DNA of 64,000 nt. It comes from Incumbomyces delicatus (taxonomy: Eukaryota > Ascomycota > Eurotiomycetes > Chaetothyriales > Trichomeriaceae). The stretch spans positions 1,488,001-1,552,000 of the forward strand of contig JACJVS010000007.1 of assembly GCA_017655985.1 (NCBI GenBank), written 5' to 3'. Position numbers and translations under genes: made by a program. Shown one piece after another: positions 21,588 through 32,857 of the stretch; positions within the stretch are counted from its first letter, which is position 1, and every line of letters begins with the position of its first letter. Below the pieces are notes generated by a model. That model did not search any database, was not told the DNA's origin, and worked only from the letters and a program-made list of their open reading frames with translations.

Positions 21588-22479
21588 GAAGCGCCCCGAA
21601 ATTCTGCAAACCCACTCTTCAAATCCACCAACTTGTCACGTCCCACGGTGAACATGACAGCTGCAAAAGCTTGTTCCCGATCCATGCGACCCATTCGATT
21701 CCCGTGAATGCTCTGATTCGTTCAAGAGCATGCAGTTGCAATGCAACATGTTGGCGGCAAGCCGTCAATCAGTTCTAGATCTGTACAATGCGAAAAGCCG
21801 CGTCGTCAAATATGCAATTTATGCCCTTTGTGGGCGGTTTCCGGCTGATTGTCCCAACTGGTGACCAGTTACCACAGGGAGCTCATTCATGAAGAAAGCT
21901 GAGCGACAGCTATTGAAACGTTCTTTTTTTGGTGCGCTTCCCCCGGAAATGGGAGAGGCCAGGGAAGGATGATGGCAAAAGGTCAAAGTCGGGAAGCCCA
22001 CTTCGACAAATCGAGGAGAGCGGGAGTTCTTAGCATATGGGGTTTGCATACATGCACCTGCATCAACGTGGTGTTCTCGCTTCACTCTTACGATAGATAG
22101 AAAGCAAGAGTAATAGCATCATTGATAATTGAGGTCCGCTATCAGCATCGAGCATAATGATGGGCGTGTTGGCGCAGGAGATTAGAAGGACCAGCTGTTC
22201 TGGCCGCTTATCCCAATCATACTCTTTCCCACCTGATATTGCACCTCTGCCAATCAATTCGCATTGTCTGAATCGTGACTTTGGAATATACCCCTACCTC
22301 TATGTCATGGAATCCGTAACGCTTAGTGTATACACCTGAGGATACACCGCTCGAGTAGAACAAGACAGGACTTATTCAAATCCACTCTACGCATAATCCA
22401 ACCTGCCAATACACCAATCTCATTTGCTTCCTCTTCCTCTCTCACACCCCGCCCAACCCAAAGCTAATGCAGCGAGTCC
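21588..22479. other. intergenic, convergent 3' regions
   Basis: About 0.9 kb between the convergent BAR-SH3 and Ser-rich genes. No gene, RNA or repeat seen. Confidence 0.5.
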
Positions 22480-25400
22480 CTAGATGAACAGGGGGCCACT
22501 CTTCGGGTCCTCCTCTGCTTCCCCATGCCAATATCCTTCGGGTGTCACATGCATTTCACCATGCAAGTTCGGGCCACTGCCTTCTTTCCTTCTGCTTCGT
22601 AAGAAATTGCTAACCATGCGTTTTGTGCTCGGGGATGTTGCGCTCTTGTTGCCTGCTCCAGATTTCCGCTGACTTTCGGGCGTAGGAATATGTGGCAAGG
22701 CCGTCTCTTCATTTTGGTTGCGGCTTTGACCATCAAGCGGTGACGAACCGAGACCCCCGTACCCGCCTGGTCCACGGCCAAAGCTACTGCGTTTATCGTA
22801 CTCAAGAACAGCAGTTTGGCTGTTGCTGAGAGCGGGGCCGACTTTGCCACCCGTTGTGTCGTGCATGCCCATCTCCCGTCTGCCAAGGTACATGGTGTCA
22901 AACGGTCGGTTGTAGTCAAGCACATCCACGTTAGAGGCTCTGTTTAGGCTTGCCAGAAGCGTGGACTTGATTGCATCCACAAAACTCCCCTTACGCACGA
23001 GGCCGCTCTTCCTTGTAGCATTGTTGTCTGCCCCGTTTGGGCTTCTTGTTGCAAGCTCTGCTGCTGCTGATATGTGCGAAGCTTCCGTGAATTCTATGTC
23101 AGATTTACCAGATCCCAACCGCGTCTCGGGTCGATTTTCCTTGCCAGGTGTCTTAAGAAGAATAGCTGCTGTACTCTTTTGCCTTTTGAGTACTTCAGCC
23201 ACATTCCTGGGCGATATTCGGCGTAAGGTAGCTGCAAATCTGCTCTCTCTGTCGTCTACATTTAGTGATCCTGGTTCCTGTGCGTTTTTCTCGCTCGCAA
23301 CGTTCTGTGATAGGACGCTCTGACTTCGTGTCAAACTGGCATTTGGACCCAGACATAATGTGTTGTCGTTGGAGATTTGTCCGACATCAACACGGGCGTA
23401 TCGCTTTTTCGCTATGGAGAGCTCGTTGGTGCCTTTCGGCGATGGTGAAGGCGTGAGGCTCTTGTCTCCGTGGATATTGGGGGTTTCTCGCATGGACTCA
23501 ACTGATATTACACGCGCTCGCTCTTTAGCCTTCTCTTGCAACAATCCACTAGAATCGTCACGAATTTGAGCGTTCTCGCGGGTATGGAACGGCAACGTAG
23601 CCGGGCAGCCAGCGCCAGTGCGACTTGTCCAGCTGCTTTGATTGCCCGCCTTCACCTGTGGTTGACTACGAGCATTAGTGACAGGGATTCGCCACGTGTG
23701 ACTGATATCCTGATCTTTGTCCAATCTGTTACTGGAATGAGGCTCTTGCGTGTCTTCTTCAGATTGAAGCTCATTTGGCGGCAGCCACATTTCTGATGAA
23801 TGGTAAGGGTTGCTCTTGCTAATCGATTGGTACATCGCAAAGGATGTCTCCCCATTACTGTTGTCATGACTGGCAATACCGATTTCATTGACGGCACCGC
23901 ATTCCGCTTCATGATCGTATGGTTTATTGAGACTGTCTCTCGAGTATATGCTCCCTTCGCTAAGGCTGTGCTTCAGAATATCTCCGGATGTAAAACCTCG
24001 TCCTAAAGCCGTCGGGTCCTCCTCACCCATCAAACTTCTCGTAGTTGATCTATGTGCTGAGAAAGTTGCAACGCTTGGCGATGCAATTGTGCGATAGGTT
24101 CGTCGCTGAGCTGGATTGGTGGCAATACTTTCGCCGTCTGTCCGGACATCGCACTTGGCACGATCTTTCTGAAATTCAGCAACTACTCTTTCTTCGGATT
24201 CTTGATTCAACCTGGCGAGAAACGCAGAGTACAATCGTTGGGAGTTGGAGTCATGATAAGCTGTGACAGGCGGAGGCTCGCGAAAAACCAAGCTTCCTCC
24301 CAAGTGCATATCAGCAGAGCTAGACGGTTGATGAGGGCCACCATCCTCTTGTATCACAGACAACCTTTTCCTGCCTGTTGGTGTTTCCCGCAAGGAATTG
24401 TTAGTGGTGGTGTTCGTCCAACTTGTGACACGAGACTTGGAGCTAGCAGCCAGACTAGTGTTGCTGCTATTGATTGTGGCAATCGTTGAGAGCCTGTGAA
24501 GATCTGTTTCGTCCGGTTTCTCGTGTCGCGGGTCGCCATACAAGCTAGCACGTCTCAGGACTACCATGGGCTTCTGCAAGTAGCTGTCAGAGTACCTACT
24601 TTGAGTCTCACCAAGTGCATCGACTCTAAAATGAGGCCTCGAAGCGTCAAGTTGCTGAGGAGGCAAACCTTCTTGCGCTTTATAAACGGCCTTTTTGAAG
24701 CGATTTCTCAACGAGGAAGAGATGGATGCAGCAGTTCTTGCGAAGGTATGCCTGGGTCTGACAACCTCTTTGTAATCGGCCAATTCGTGGCTTTGCAGTG
24801 TGCCCGAGAAGTCCCCCTGGTATCTTTTCAAGTCTTGATGGCTTATGTCAGGAGAATTTTGACAGGGCAGTGGCGGTATTTGGCCGCTCAGGAATTGGGC
24901 TCGCGCAAGTTCCAATGAATCGGGTCGAAAAACCGCTGGTGAGGCAGATTTCTGCGGAGATGTTGCTCCTCTAGAATGCAGTTTAAGAGCATCAAAGGAT
25001 CTCTTGAGACGAAGTTTGATTCCAGATGGCTCAAGAAAGGTGTCACTTGGAGATCGTCGAAGGGTTTTAGATCGCGTAAGCGGCGAAGTCAAGGCAGACG
25101 ACCGAGTCTGATGCTATCCACGACCCGGAGTTAGTGCAGACCTGGATTTGCGAAGCCGTTTGTAGGAAGACGGTTCTTCTTCGAAGCCACCTCCAAAGTC
25201 AGACAAAGCAATTTGCGTATAGGAACTTGGTCCTGCTCTTGTCGTGCCTTTGTTGCTCGGACGGACCATATGGTCTGTCACACCTAGATTTGCCGTGTGA
25301 AGGCTAAGTTTTTGTCTTCGAAGTTCATTTGCTGGTGAGATTACTGCTGCGTTACGTTGAGCGACTTGTCTCGCTGATTGCTTGCTGACTGAACTATCGG

Positions 25401-25596
25401 ACGAGTCCAGGTCGTTTGAGATAGACCCTCGGGATCGATCCATCGCGCGATGAGCTGCAATGAGCGCGTGCACCCGCGCTGTCTCCGGGTTGTAGGGTTC
25501 AGAGGTTACTGGATGTTTGCGACGTTGTTTTACCGATGTCGTTGATTTAGACCTTTGGATACGTCTGTTGCTCTCATTATCGAACTGTGAAAGCAT
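22480..25596 (-). CDS. long Ser-rich conserved fungal protein, frame broken by one TAG
   Basis: A frame of about 1039 codons from ATG 25596 to the stop at 22480, in one phase throughout, but with a TAG at 25114-25116 (codon 161). Codons on both sides continue in the same frame: ...SALTPGRG, stop, HQTRSSALTSPLTRSKTL... The N-terminus (RRIQRSKSTTSVKQRRKHPVTSEPYNPE, then ALIAAHRAMDRS) matches a layout I recall from uncharacterised Pezizomycotina proteins. The rest is disordered, rich in Ser, Arg and Thr, with several RxxS sites, and ends MHVTPEGYWHGEAEEDPKSGPLFI. There is no catalytic motif or membrane segment. A branch-like CTAAC lies just before the TAG, but no nearby GT..AG pair of fitting length keeps both flanks. 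Either an unusual intron, a null allele, or a sequence error must explain the stop. Confidence 0.65.
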
Positions 25597-25844
25597 ATTG
25601 CATAAGTGCTTGTGAAGTGTCCAAGAAACAAGGGGAGCTTATGTGACGGCCAATCGCCGCATTGTTGCGAGTGATGAAAGGGAGATCATGGGCAGAAGCA
25701 GTAGGAACCAGTTTGAGCAGGTGGAGATTAGACCTGGTGTATGACTGACTCGTGGCAGGCACGATCACTTGGCTGACACTCTGCTCATTGCCAAATAGGT
25801 AAACTTCCTGGGGGTCAATGCATACATCAGCGGACAAGCGCTCA

Positions 25845-27239
25845 TTATGAATGCTGCCTGCGGCCGTGGGAATCATCAATTTGCTCGCGCTGCTCTTGGT
25901 CGACAACCACAGTTTGGGCTTTGTCCTCTACAGTTCTATAGCCTAGGAACATCCCGAGCAGCAGAACGTCGTAGAGAACTTTGAGAGCAACTGCCACGAC
26001 AAAGGCTAACCAAAAACTTTTGGAATCTGCAGGTTTTCCAGTCACAACAGGGCCAACCGCCTGGCTCATGGTTTTGACCACATTGATGAAACCCATGACT
26101 GATGTTCTTTCTGACGGTAGAACTGCTGCAGCTAGGAATGCTTGTCTTGGGGTTTGGTCCATCGAATTCATACTGGAGCGGAAGATTAACAAAGCCACGG
26201 CATTGATGACATTGCTGGGTACGGGTATTAACCCAAGTGCAATCGATGCTGGCGCGTGTGTAAAAACCATTGTCTTGACGAGACCTATACGTCGGGCTAG
26301 GGACGAGGATCGTAGGTTGGATGCAGACGAGATTATCTTAGTGACGAAAAAAGGGTACCGAGTTTGCCCTCTGCTAACCCAAATTTGGTACGAAAGAAAT
26401 AAATCATCCATAAGGCCGGCGACAGACCGGAAGCAAGACCGTCCATCGCAAATAAGATGCTTAATCTGAAAACCAGTGACCTCGTTTCTGCTGACACAGA
26501 TGGTAGCAAACCACTAGAAGACTGTTTGCCACAGCGTAGTTGAGAATCCTCATTCCTGCAGCCACTGACAAAAAGGGATCGGCGTCCATCTTCATCTGAT
26601 GGCTTGGAAGCTCTCGTTGCTTGAAGCTCGGTTGCCGGACTCAGCACCGAGCACATCAGAAACTTGACGCATCCCAAGATTGCATAGGCGACGGATACTA
26701 TTTAATATGTAGAGTATTAGGTCCAACCATGCTGAGTCTGCAAAGAACGCACAACAAATCCGCAAACCACAGTTCCTAAGGCAACGCCGGCAGTTCCATG
26801 CAACGTATGCCAACACGCTGCTGGGGTCAACTGAAGGTGTGAGCTGCGACATGATCAATTCCTCAATTGCTTTGAATGGCCCTATTTCATTGCCGCTGGG
26901 GCTGATGACCCCAGTCAGACTCGCACATAAAAGTATCCAGAAATCGCTGGTGGTCGCGAAGACGATACCACTTGCCGCAATCAACATTGACCCAAGTGCC
27001 AACAGATGTCGGCTACCAAATTTATCTGCAATTACGGTAAGAACAAGTGATATGACAACGTCGTCGACCAGTTTCAACGTCATGAACAGCCCAGTCCTTG
27101 CGACCGAGTTGACAAGGTCAACCAAGAACAGCACCAGCACGAGTGTGGACGCTCCATATGCCGCGAATCGAACAAATCTTTGCAGACAGAGAATCTTGAC
27201 ATCGCGTGGCGATTCGACAAATGCTTTAGCCCCATTTCA
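25845..27239 (-). pseudogene. MFS transporter pseudogene
   Basis: Minus-strand remains of a 10-12 helix major facilitator protein read in three different frames. Segment one (about 26800-27239) has RFVRFAAYGASTLVLVLFL, LIADKFG-like VIADKFG and GVISPSGNEIGPFKAIEE, typical of a fungal MFS family. The frame slips by one base near 26800-26806: LHGTAGVALGTVVCGFVVR follows in another phase. Two stops (26717-26719 and 26702-26704) interrupt that phase before the AYAILGCVKFLMCSVLSPA part. A second slip lies at the A-run 26347-26352; the last segment (ARRIGLVKTMVFTHAPASIALGLIPVPSN) runs to a stop at 25845. No ATG lies in frame upstream; the frame is closed by a TGA at 27237-27239. At least two frameshifts plus two stops make function very unlikely. 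Substrate of the ancestor is unknown. Confidence 0.8.
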
Positions 27240-27768
27240 AAGTACGCTTTTTGCCATTGTCGACTTCATTGTTAGTCAGAAAGATGGCGAGAAGCTTGGT
27301 CTGACAAAAGATGTTTGTGATAGCGGTGCAATTGTGGAAGCCATGTAGGTTGCCATTTAATACAGCTACGCTTGATGTGATTGGATCATGTCACAGGGAT
27401 ACGGGCGCATTTCGCCCTCAGGTCAATCACAGTACCGGTACACATTACTTCGTACATTTCAGCCTCGTTTGAAGAGTCAGCCTCATTGGCTTAATGGCCT
27501 ACCATTATGTAAGCCCTTGTGCCGAAATGTACCGATTCCAAAATGGGGGGGGCACGTCTGTTGAACGACCACAGCGACAGATTTCTCCTCGTTATGATTT
27601 TGGAAATCACGTTATTCGATCTGGCATATGAGGTTAGTCTATTATGATATATTTCAACGAGCGTGTAAAGGCCCGAGTAACGCAGAATGCACAAACACCT
27701 TCCGTCTATGACCAATGCCTCGCTCTGCAACCAACAAGGACATTCGGGAGAAAGGACAAATCCTACCC
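27240..27768. other. intergenic with a TACTTCGTA motif
   Basis: Upstream of the MFS pseudogene and downstream of the PABA synthase gene. Holds an exact TACTTCGTA at 27446-27454 and a run of eight G at about 27545-27552. A short frame starting with an ATG at 27347 may be the vestige of the transporter's first exon. Confidence 0.4.
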
Positions 27769-30327
27769 CTAGACCTGCTCAGAAAACCATTTCGGTGCTT
27801 CTTCCTTGACCTCTCGAAAGCCTCTAAGAACATTATTCATCTTTCCCATCATTTCCTCCCATTCTCCTTCGAGATCACTGAGGACGGTAATTGCGCCACC
27901 AGCTCCAACGTGCCATTTCTTCCGCTTCCGGACTTCGTCGTCGTCATGGTTTCTGACAGTTTCATTCTCATCGACATTTCTCTCTACAACGTAGTCCTCG
28001 GTTTCGCTACTCCAAGCTGTTCGTATTGCCACACTCCAGCAGCAACCGCCTCCCACATCCATGTAGCCTATAATTCCACTGTAGATGCCTCTATTTCTTC
28101 GTTCGAGCTGCTGGAGAATCTCGCACGAGCGTTTCTTGGGCGCCCCCGTCATGCTGCCTGGTGGAAGGACGTGATGCAAAGCCGAGTGGTTGTGAGCAAT
28201 CACTGTTTGTGGAACGTTGGCATCGATTGTCGGGGGAGGGTGAGCTCGGATGTGCGAGACTAGTTGGTAGACCGTCTCGAAAGACTTGATGCTGTTAAGA
28301 GCAGGTATTGAGAGTGGACAACGCTGCAAACCACGAGAGAGGGAATAATTGCCGCCGATGGCATTGCCATCGTCATCTTCCTTCGTTGGCAAAGAGTTCC
28401 TCTTGCAAGGTTTGCGACTAGAATCTGAAGGTGCGGAGTGCCATGGATATGGCTTGCAGCCGACTACAGAGTAAAGATCATGGCGGATGAGATCAGCAAT
28501 CATGAGATTTTCGGCTGTTTCTTTCGGCGAGCAGAGGATTTTGTGTGCATCTTCGAAAGTTATGTTCGATGTACGTTGAACTGTTCCCTTCATGGGGATC
28601 ATGTCGAGTACCCCTGCGCGGGAACAGGATAAAAATTGCTCAGGAGAGGTAGATATGATCGTCGTGCCACCGCATCCCATATTACCCTGTGGGAAATGGA
28701 GGTAGGATGCAAACGGAACAGGGTTGCAGTTGTTGAGGTTCTGATAGAGCAGGAAAGACAGGTCTGGCTGAGACTGCTCAATATCCACAAGCGCTTCTGT
28801 TGTGAGACATAATTCATAAGAGTTACCAGCGCGTAAATGCTCGTCGCACCTCTCAAAGGCGTCATTGTAGTCATCCCGACTCGGCAGACGATAATGAGCG
28901 TTGTCAAGCATAGTTCGTAGATTATCCGAAGCATTAGGTTGTAGAATTTGCATACTGTTCTTGTTCATTGCCACGAGCCTTGCTTTCGTATCCGAGATCC
29001 ACGCGAAGTCATTTTGTCGAATAGACTGTATGCAGATGTTTTTTGTCCTCTGATCAAGGACGACACTCCTGTCGACAAACACGAAAGAAAATTCCGGAAC
29101 AGTGCGGGCCCCGTTGCCCTGCACATCGATGAGATCAAGACCCATTTCATAGGAACAGAAACCGATCCAACCTCCCCAAAATGGTACATTGAGACAGCCA
29201 TCAGTACTGCACCGGGCTTTCGTTGACTCCTCTATAGCGGTCAACGCTTCGCGCACGGTGAGGCTTTTCTCCGAGAGGACTTTTTGGGATGTGCGAGTTA
29301 TGAGTTTGCCGCCCGCATACTCAACAATTTCAGAATTTTCGTCTGGGAAACTGTAAATGCAGTAACGCCCCCTTGTGGTAGACTCTAGCATGGCTACAGC
29401 AGTGCTACCGGCCGCTTCGTAGCAAAATTTGGAGAGCTGTTGGGTCGAGATATTGTGGAGCTGAACCATCCTCCATTGCACTCGACTAAATTTGTTCCTG
29501 GTTGTTGCCATAGTCTCAGAGTATTGATCCAGCACGGTGCTCCGTTCTGTATTGCAGAATGCAGCAGAGAGAGAACGGGCTGGGCTCTCACGACCGCCGC
29601 TGAATTTTCCTACCTGATACCACCAATTTGAGACAATTTGGGTACCTTTGCAGGACTTGCACGACTCAGGATGGAATTGCAATCCCCACAATGCTAATGT
29701 TTGATGTCTGACAGCCATCGCGTATCCAAAATCGTCCCATGCGAGCAACCGGAGAGGACCAAGACCGTTGCTGCCAAAGAAGACGGAGCTCGAAGCATTG
29801 GATTCTGAAGTAGAATCGGAAGCGAGAGAGCTCGACCTACTCAGAGGATCATATGTGGTGATTGCAGATGCTCGAACTGCCAAACTGTTATAGCACATGG
29901 CCTTCACATCTGAACCATCATTCACCGCATAGAAAATATCGTCTCCGGCAGTTCTTATAATTTTCGTCTGCCCGTGACAAGGCATCGGCATTTTGGTGAT
30001 TTCGAAGCCATATTTGAGGCAAAGAGCTTGGAAGCCCAGACAAATGCCCAGGACTGGTATACACCGTGTTGAGGCAATGTCGAGTACATCTGAAAAAAGC
30101 CCAACATCACATTTGTTTCGTGGATCACCAGGTCCCGGCCCAAGAACGATGGCGTCGAATCCAGATACAAAATCGGAGAGATCCAGTCCAAAATTTAGCT
30201 TGACGTTGGTGTCAATTTCGATGATGAAGACGTTAGCGGAAGGTATACATTCGTAAAGCAAAGCAACAATATTTCTGCTGAAGGAGTCGTACGCATCGAC
30301 GAATAGAATTCGCGAATTCCCTGACAT
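27769..30327 (-). CDS. pabAB: bifunctional p-aminobenzoate (ADC) synthase, PabA-PabB fusion
   Basis: A single-exon fused enzyme of about 852 residues from MSGNSR at 30327; an ATG at 30393 would add 22 residues. It makes 4-amino-4-deoxychorismate from chorismate and glutamine for folate synthesis. The N-terminal class I glutamine amidotransferase shows ILFVDAYDSFSRNI, GPGPGDPR, the nucleophile elbow GICLGFQAL and the HPES of the catalytic triad. The C-terminal chorismate-binding domain shows PEQFL, MIPMKGTVQRT, ENLMIADLIRHDL and PPGSMTGAPKKRSCEIL. The lysine in PMKGT is the PabB-type residue; anthranilate synthases have alanine there, so TrpE is excluded. The gene diverges from med6, about 580 bp between start codons. 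Fusion of the two subunits is usual in fungi (Abz1, PabaA). Confidence 0.94.
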   Translation of the reverse strand: MSGNSRILFVDAYDSFSRNIVALLYECIPSANVFIIEIDTNVKLNFGLDLSDFVSGFDAIVLGPGPGDPRNKCDVGLFSDVLDIASTRCIPVLGICLGFQALCLKYGFEITKMPMPCHGQTKIIRTAGDDIFYAVNDGSDVKAMCYNSLAVRASAITTYDPLSRSSSLASDSTSESNASSSVFFGSNGLGPLRLLAWDDFGYAMAVRHQTLALWGLQFHPESCKSCKGTQIVSNWWYQVGKFSGGRESPARSLSAAFCNTERSTVLDQYSETMATTRNKFSRVQWRMVQLHNISTQQLSKFCYEAAGSTAVAMLESTTRGRYCIYSFPDENSEIVEYAGGKLITRTSQKVLSEKSLTVREALTAIEESTKARCSTDGCLNVPFWGGWIGFCSYEMGLDLIDVQGNGARTVPEFSFVFVDRSVVLDQRTKNICIQSIRQNDFAWISDTKARLVAMNKNSMQILQPNASDNLRTMLDNAHYRLPSRDDYNDAFERCDEHLRAGNSYELCLTTEALVDIEQSQPDLSFLLYQNLNNCNPVPFASYLHFPQGNMGCGGTTIISTSPEQFLSCSRAGVLDMIPMKGTVQRTSNITFEDAHKILCSPKETAENLMIADLIRHDLYSVVGCKPYPWHSAPSDSSRKPCKRNSLPTKEDDDGNAIGGNYSLSRGLQRCPLSIPALNSIKSFETVYQLVSHIRAHPPPTIDANVPQTVIAHNHSALHHVLPPGSMTGAPKKRSCEILQQLERRNRGIYSGIIGYMDVGGGCCWSVAIRTAWSSETEDYVVERNVDENETVRNHDDDEVRKRKKWHVGAGGAITVLSDLEGEWEEMMGKMNNVLRGFREVKEEAPKWFSEQV

Positions 30328-30904
30328 AGTAGCGGCCTTCGTGCTTGTTATCCGACGGCTTGGAGCTTCGGGTGAGGGCCTCACCAACGTCATAAGAGAC
30401 CACTGAATTCTTTCCACTCAATCAAAAACCAAATAACACTAGCTGCATGCCAGGACCATCCGAACCTGGTTTCAAGTCGGTCGGTTTATTCAAAAACCTT
30501 TTTGGCGGTTGACCCTTTCCGGGATTACTTAGCCTAGTTGAGAGCTCGTTTCCGAACTACCCAGCTACGCACGTGATACCAAAATATATCGCAGTCCCGA
30601 ACCAGTTTCAAGTTTTGTGTTGATACGCGGAAAACACATAAAGTGAGCAGCCCCGAAGCCGTTAACACCTCGTGGTAAAGATTGCCAAGCTTCATGTCCA
30701 TCGTGGCATCATTACTTAACGACCGCAAGGTCCACCGCTGTTGCTAGTGCTTCATCGACACAAAACCAGATTGCAACTTTACAATCAGTGGACACTTTGA
30801 GAGGAAAGTTAAAATTACATTATCATCATGCTTTTGATGAATCTTACGAATCTGCGCCTGCGAGACTACAACGGATTAGACTGAAGAACCAAGAAAAACC
30901 AAAT
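30328..30904. promoter_or_regulatory. divergent promoter of pabAB and med6
   Basis: About 0.58 kb between two divergent start codons. In-frame upstream ATGs exist on both sides (30393 minus, 30788 plus), so true starts could narrow it. No specific element recognised. Confidence 0.4.
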
Positions 30905-31802
30905 ATGTCGCAAGAAATTGATTTGTCCACTATTCTTCACCATGACCCTAATTGGATAAATGAGCATGGCGGCTGGATCCATGCCAACAATGGTAGGAAG
31001 GTTCCTAATTGCGTCTGTGAAGTCTGACAAACGCTTAGTATTGTTCTACTTTATGAGCTCCCCCTTCCATATCACGCCATCAAATAATGCCGACCTAGTT
31101 AGTAGTCACCAAGGCTTTGTCGATCGAGAGCAGCTTTACCTGGCGACGAGACAGAAATTCGAGACTGAGCTCACTAGAAACTATGTAGGAATTCAGTACG
31201 TTGTGGCAGTGGACCCCTTAGAAACCCCGGTCATGGTTGACGGACCAAACGGTCCAGAGAGGTCCGATTTGTGGGTTATCAAGAAACAAGAACGACTGGA
31301 AAAGAGGGTTCCGGGTGCGATCAGAGTGCTGGACTACTACTACATCATGAACCAGGTTATTTTTCAGGCACCGCGGCTCGAGAGCATTATCAACTACCGG
31401 ATGGTGAATTCCTTGCTTACAATAGATAAGATTGTTAAGACTGCGTCAGAGCTTCCAATCTTCTCTGCATCGTATGGACATACCTTTTTTCCACCCAGGC
31501 AAAAGCCTGATACCACTGTTGATGGCGGAGACGCTCATCAAAGCAAGGGAGAAACAACAATTACAGGGACCGATGACCTTTCAGTTCAAGACGCGACCCG
31601 GAGCGAAGGCGACGAGCAGCAATCTGACGAGCGAACGCTTCGAGAAGCTCTGAGAATGACTTTAGAGCACGGTGGACAATTCTACGATGATGCACCGCTT
31701 ACTGGAGAGCCTGGAAGTTTCAGATATGCAAAAATAAAGGATCCAGTCCAAAGTTTGAGAGCTGCGGAAGCTGGAATTGGTGCAAGATCTCCTGCACCTT
31801 AA
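30905..31802 (+). CDS. med6: Mediator complex subunit 6
   Basis: Two exons (30905-30992 and 31039-31802) with a 46-nt intron (donor GTAGGA, acceptor CTTAG) give 283 residues. The junction restores HANNVLFYFMSSPF. Motifs of Med6 in order: a short N-terminus with DPNWINEHGGWIHANNVLFYF, TPSNNADL, GIQYVVAVD, DLWVIKKQER, RVLDYYYIMNQVIFQAPRLESIINYRM, and GHTFFPP. Med6 sits in the Mediator head and links activators to RNA polymerase II. An upstream in-frame ATG at 30788 would add 39 residues. The frame ends in ARSPAP at 31800-31802, but another frame to a stop at 32011-32013 encodes a Pro/Lys tail (PKPKPKSKKS) like the C-termini of other fungal Med6 proteins. A weak intron from about 31780 to 31870 would join them, so the true 3' end is uncertain. 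Confidence 0.85.
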
Positions 31803-32857
31803 AAAGCTGGTCCCTGGCTTTTCGCAATCGACAAAGCAGTCATTGAGCCCGACGTCGCCCGATACAGCTTTAACCGGTAGGCCGATTGAAATCGCATCTG
31901 GCTCTAAACCCACGCAAGAAGATGGTACTGGGAGGGTCATTGGCGTGGCTGCTGAACAGCCAAAGCCGAAGCCAAAGAGCAAGAAGAGCGTGGCTGTCAA
32001 CGAACGACCTTGACCCGCTTCGAACTCTTTCGGTGATATATTCCCAGAGAAGGAAAGAAATAAGCGATGAGAAGAAATTGCTGAAAAGGATGTGTGGGAC
32101 ACATGACAACTGTTCAGTTGAAACCTGAATATCCGGTAAGACAATTTGACCGTGCTGCAAGACTCTTCTTGAGAACCTTATTGATACCAATGCATGGTTG
32201 ACCGGATCCTGCTATTCAGTCACAAGGTCTAACGCTCCGAAGGAAGTGGCTTGGGCATTGGGATGCGAAACAGGGAATGGCATTGTTTCTCACCACAGCA
32301 TCAGGCAAGGTGAGCTGCCGAGCTGTGCAACGGCTGGTGAACCGACAGGGGCATTGAAGACGAGATGCAGGTAGCGTGGTGAAAGTACGTAAGGCGGGAT
32401 TGTCACGATCCAGGGAGCGCATAGGGCTTTTCAACTACTTCATGAGCAGATCTCAACGAAACAGCCCCCTACACAGGTAGTACAATTTCGATACATCTGG
32501 CGTGATCTGGGTACAAACCTTTCAGTGACGATGCATAGGGAGACACATGGTAAGCTTTAGTGTCATTAGGCTACTTTGGGTGTTGTTTGACACTAGTAAT
32601 AACTAAGCCCAAACGGCACACTGGGTTCAGGCAATGGCTTCGTCACTTCGTGGTTTGCCTGCAGGTCATCCACATGGGAACTTCAGAAACTATCGTCTTT
32701 GAAATCTACATTTCGACATCCAATCTCACACCTGTCAATTCTACAGAATTGATACGTCTCCCACCTCAGTGCCACCTGCAAGAGACATTTGTATATCCAT
32801 CTCGACTGGCTATATAAATCGTCATCCCGCCCATCGTTTTGACCGAGTGGGGTCACA
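31803..32857. other. intergenic, possible Med6 tail exon then rad23 promoter
   Basis: 31816-32013 holds the Lys/Pro-rich frame that may be the last Med6 exon. The remaining 840 bp have no convincing frame. A TATA-like element (tatataaat, about 32811-32819) lies about 40 bp upstream of the rad23 start codon. Confidence 0.45.
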
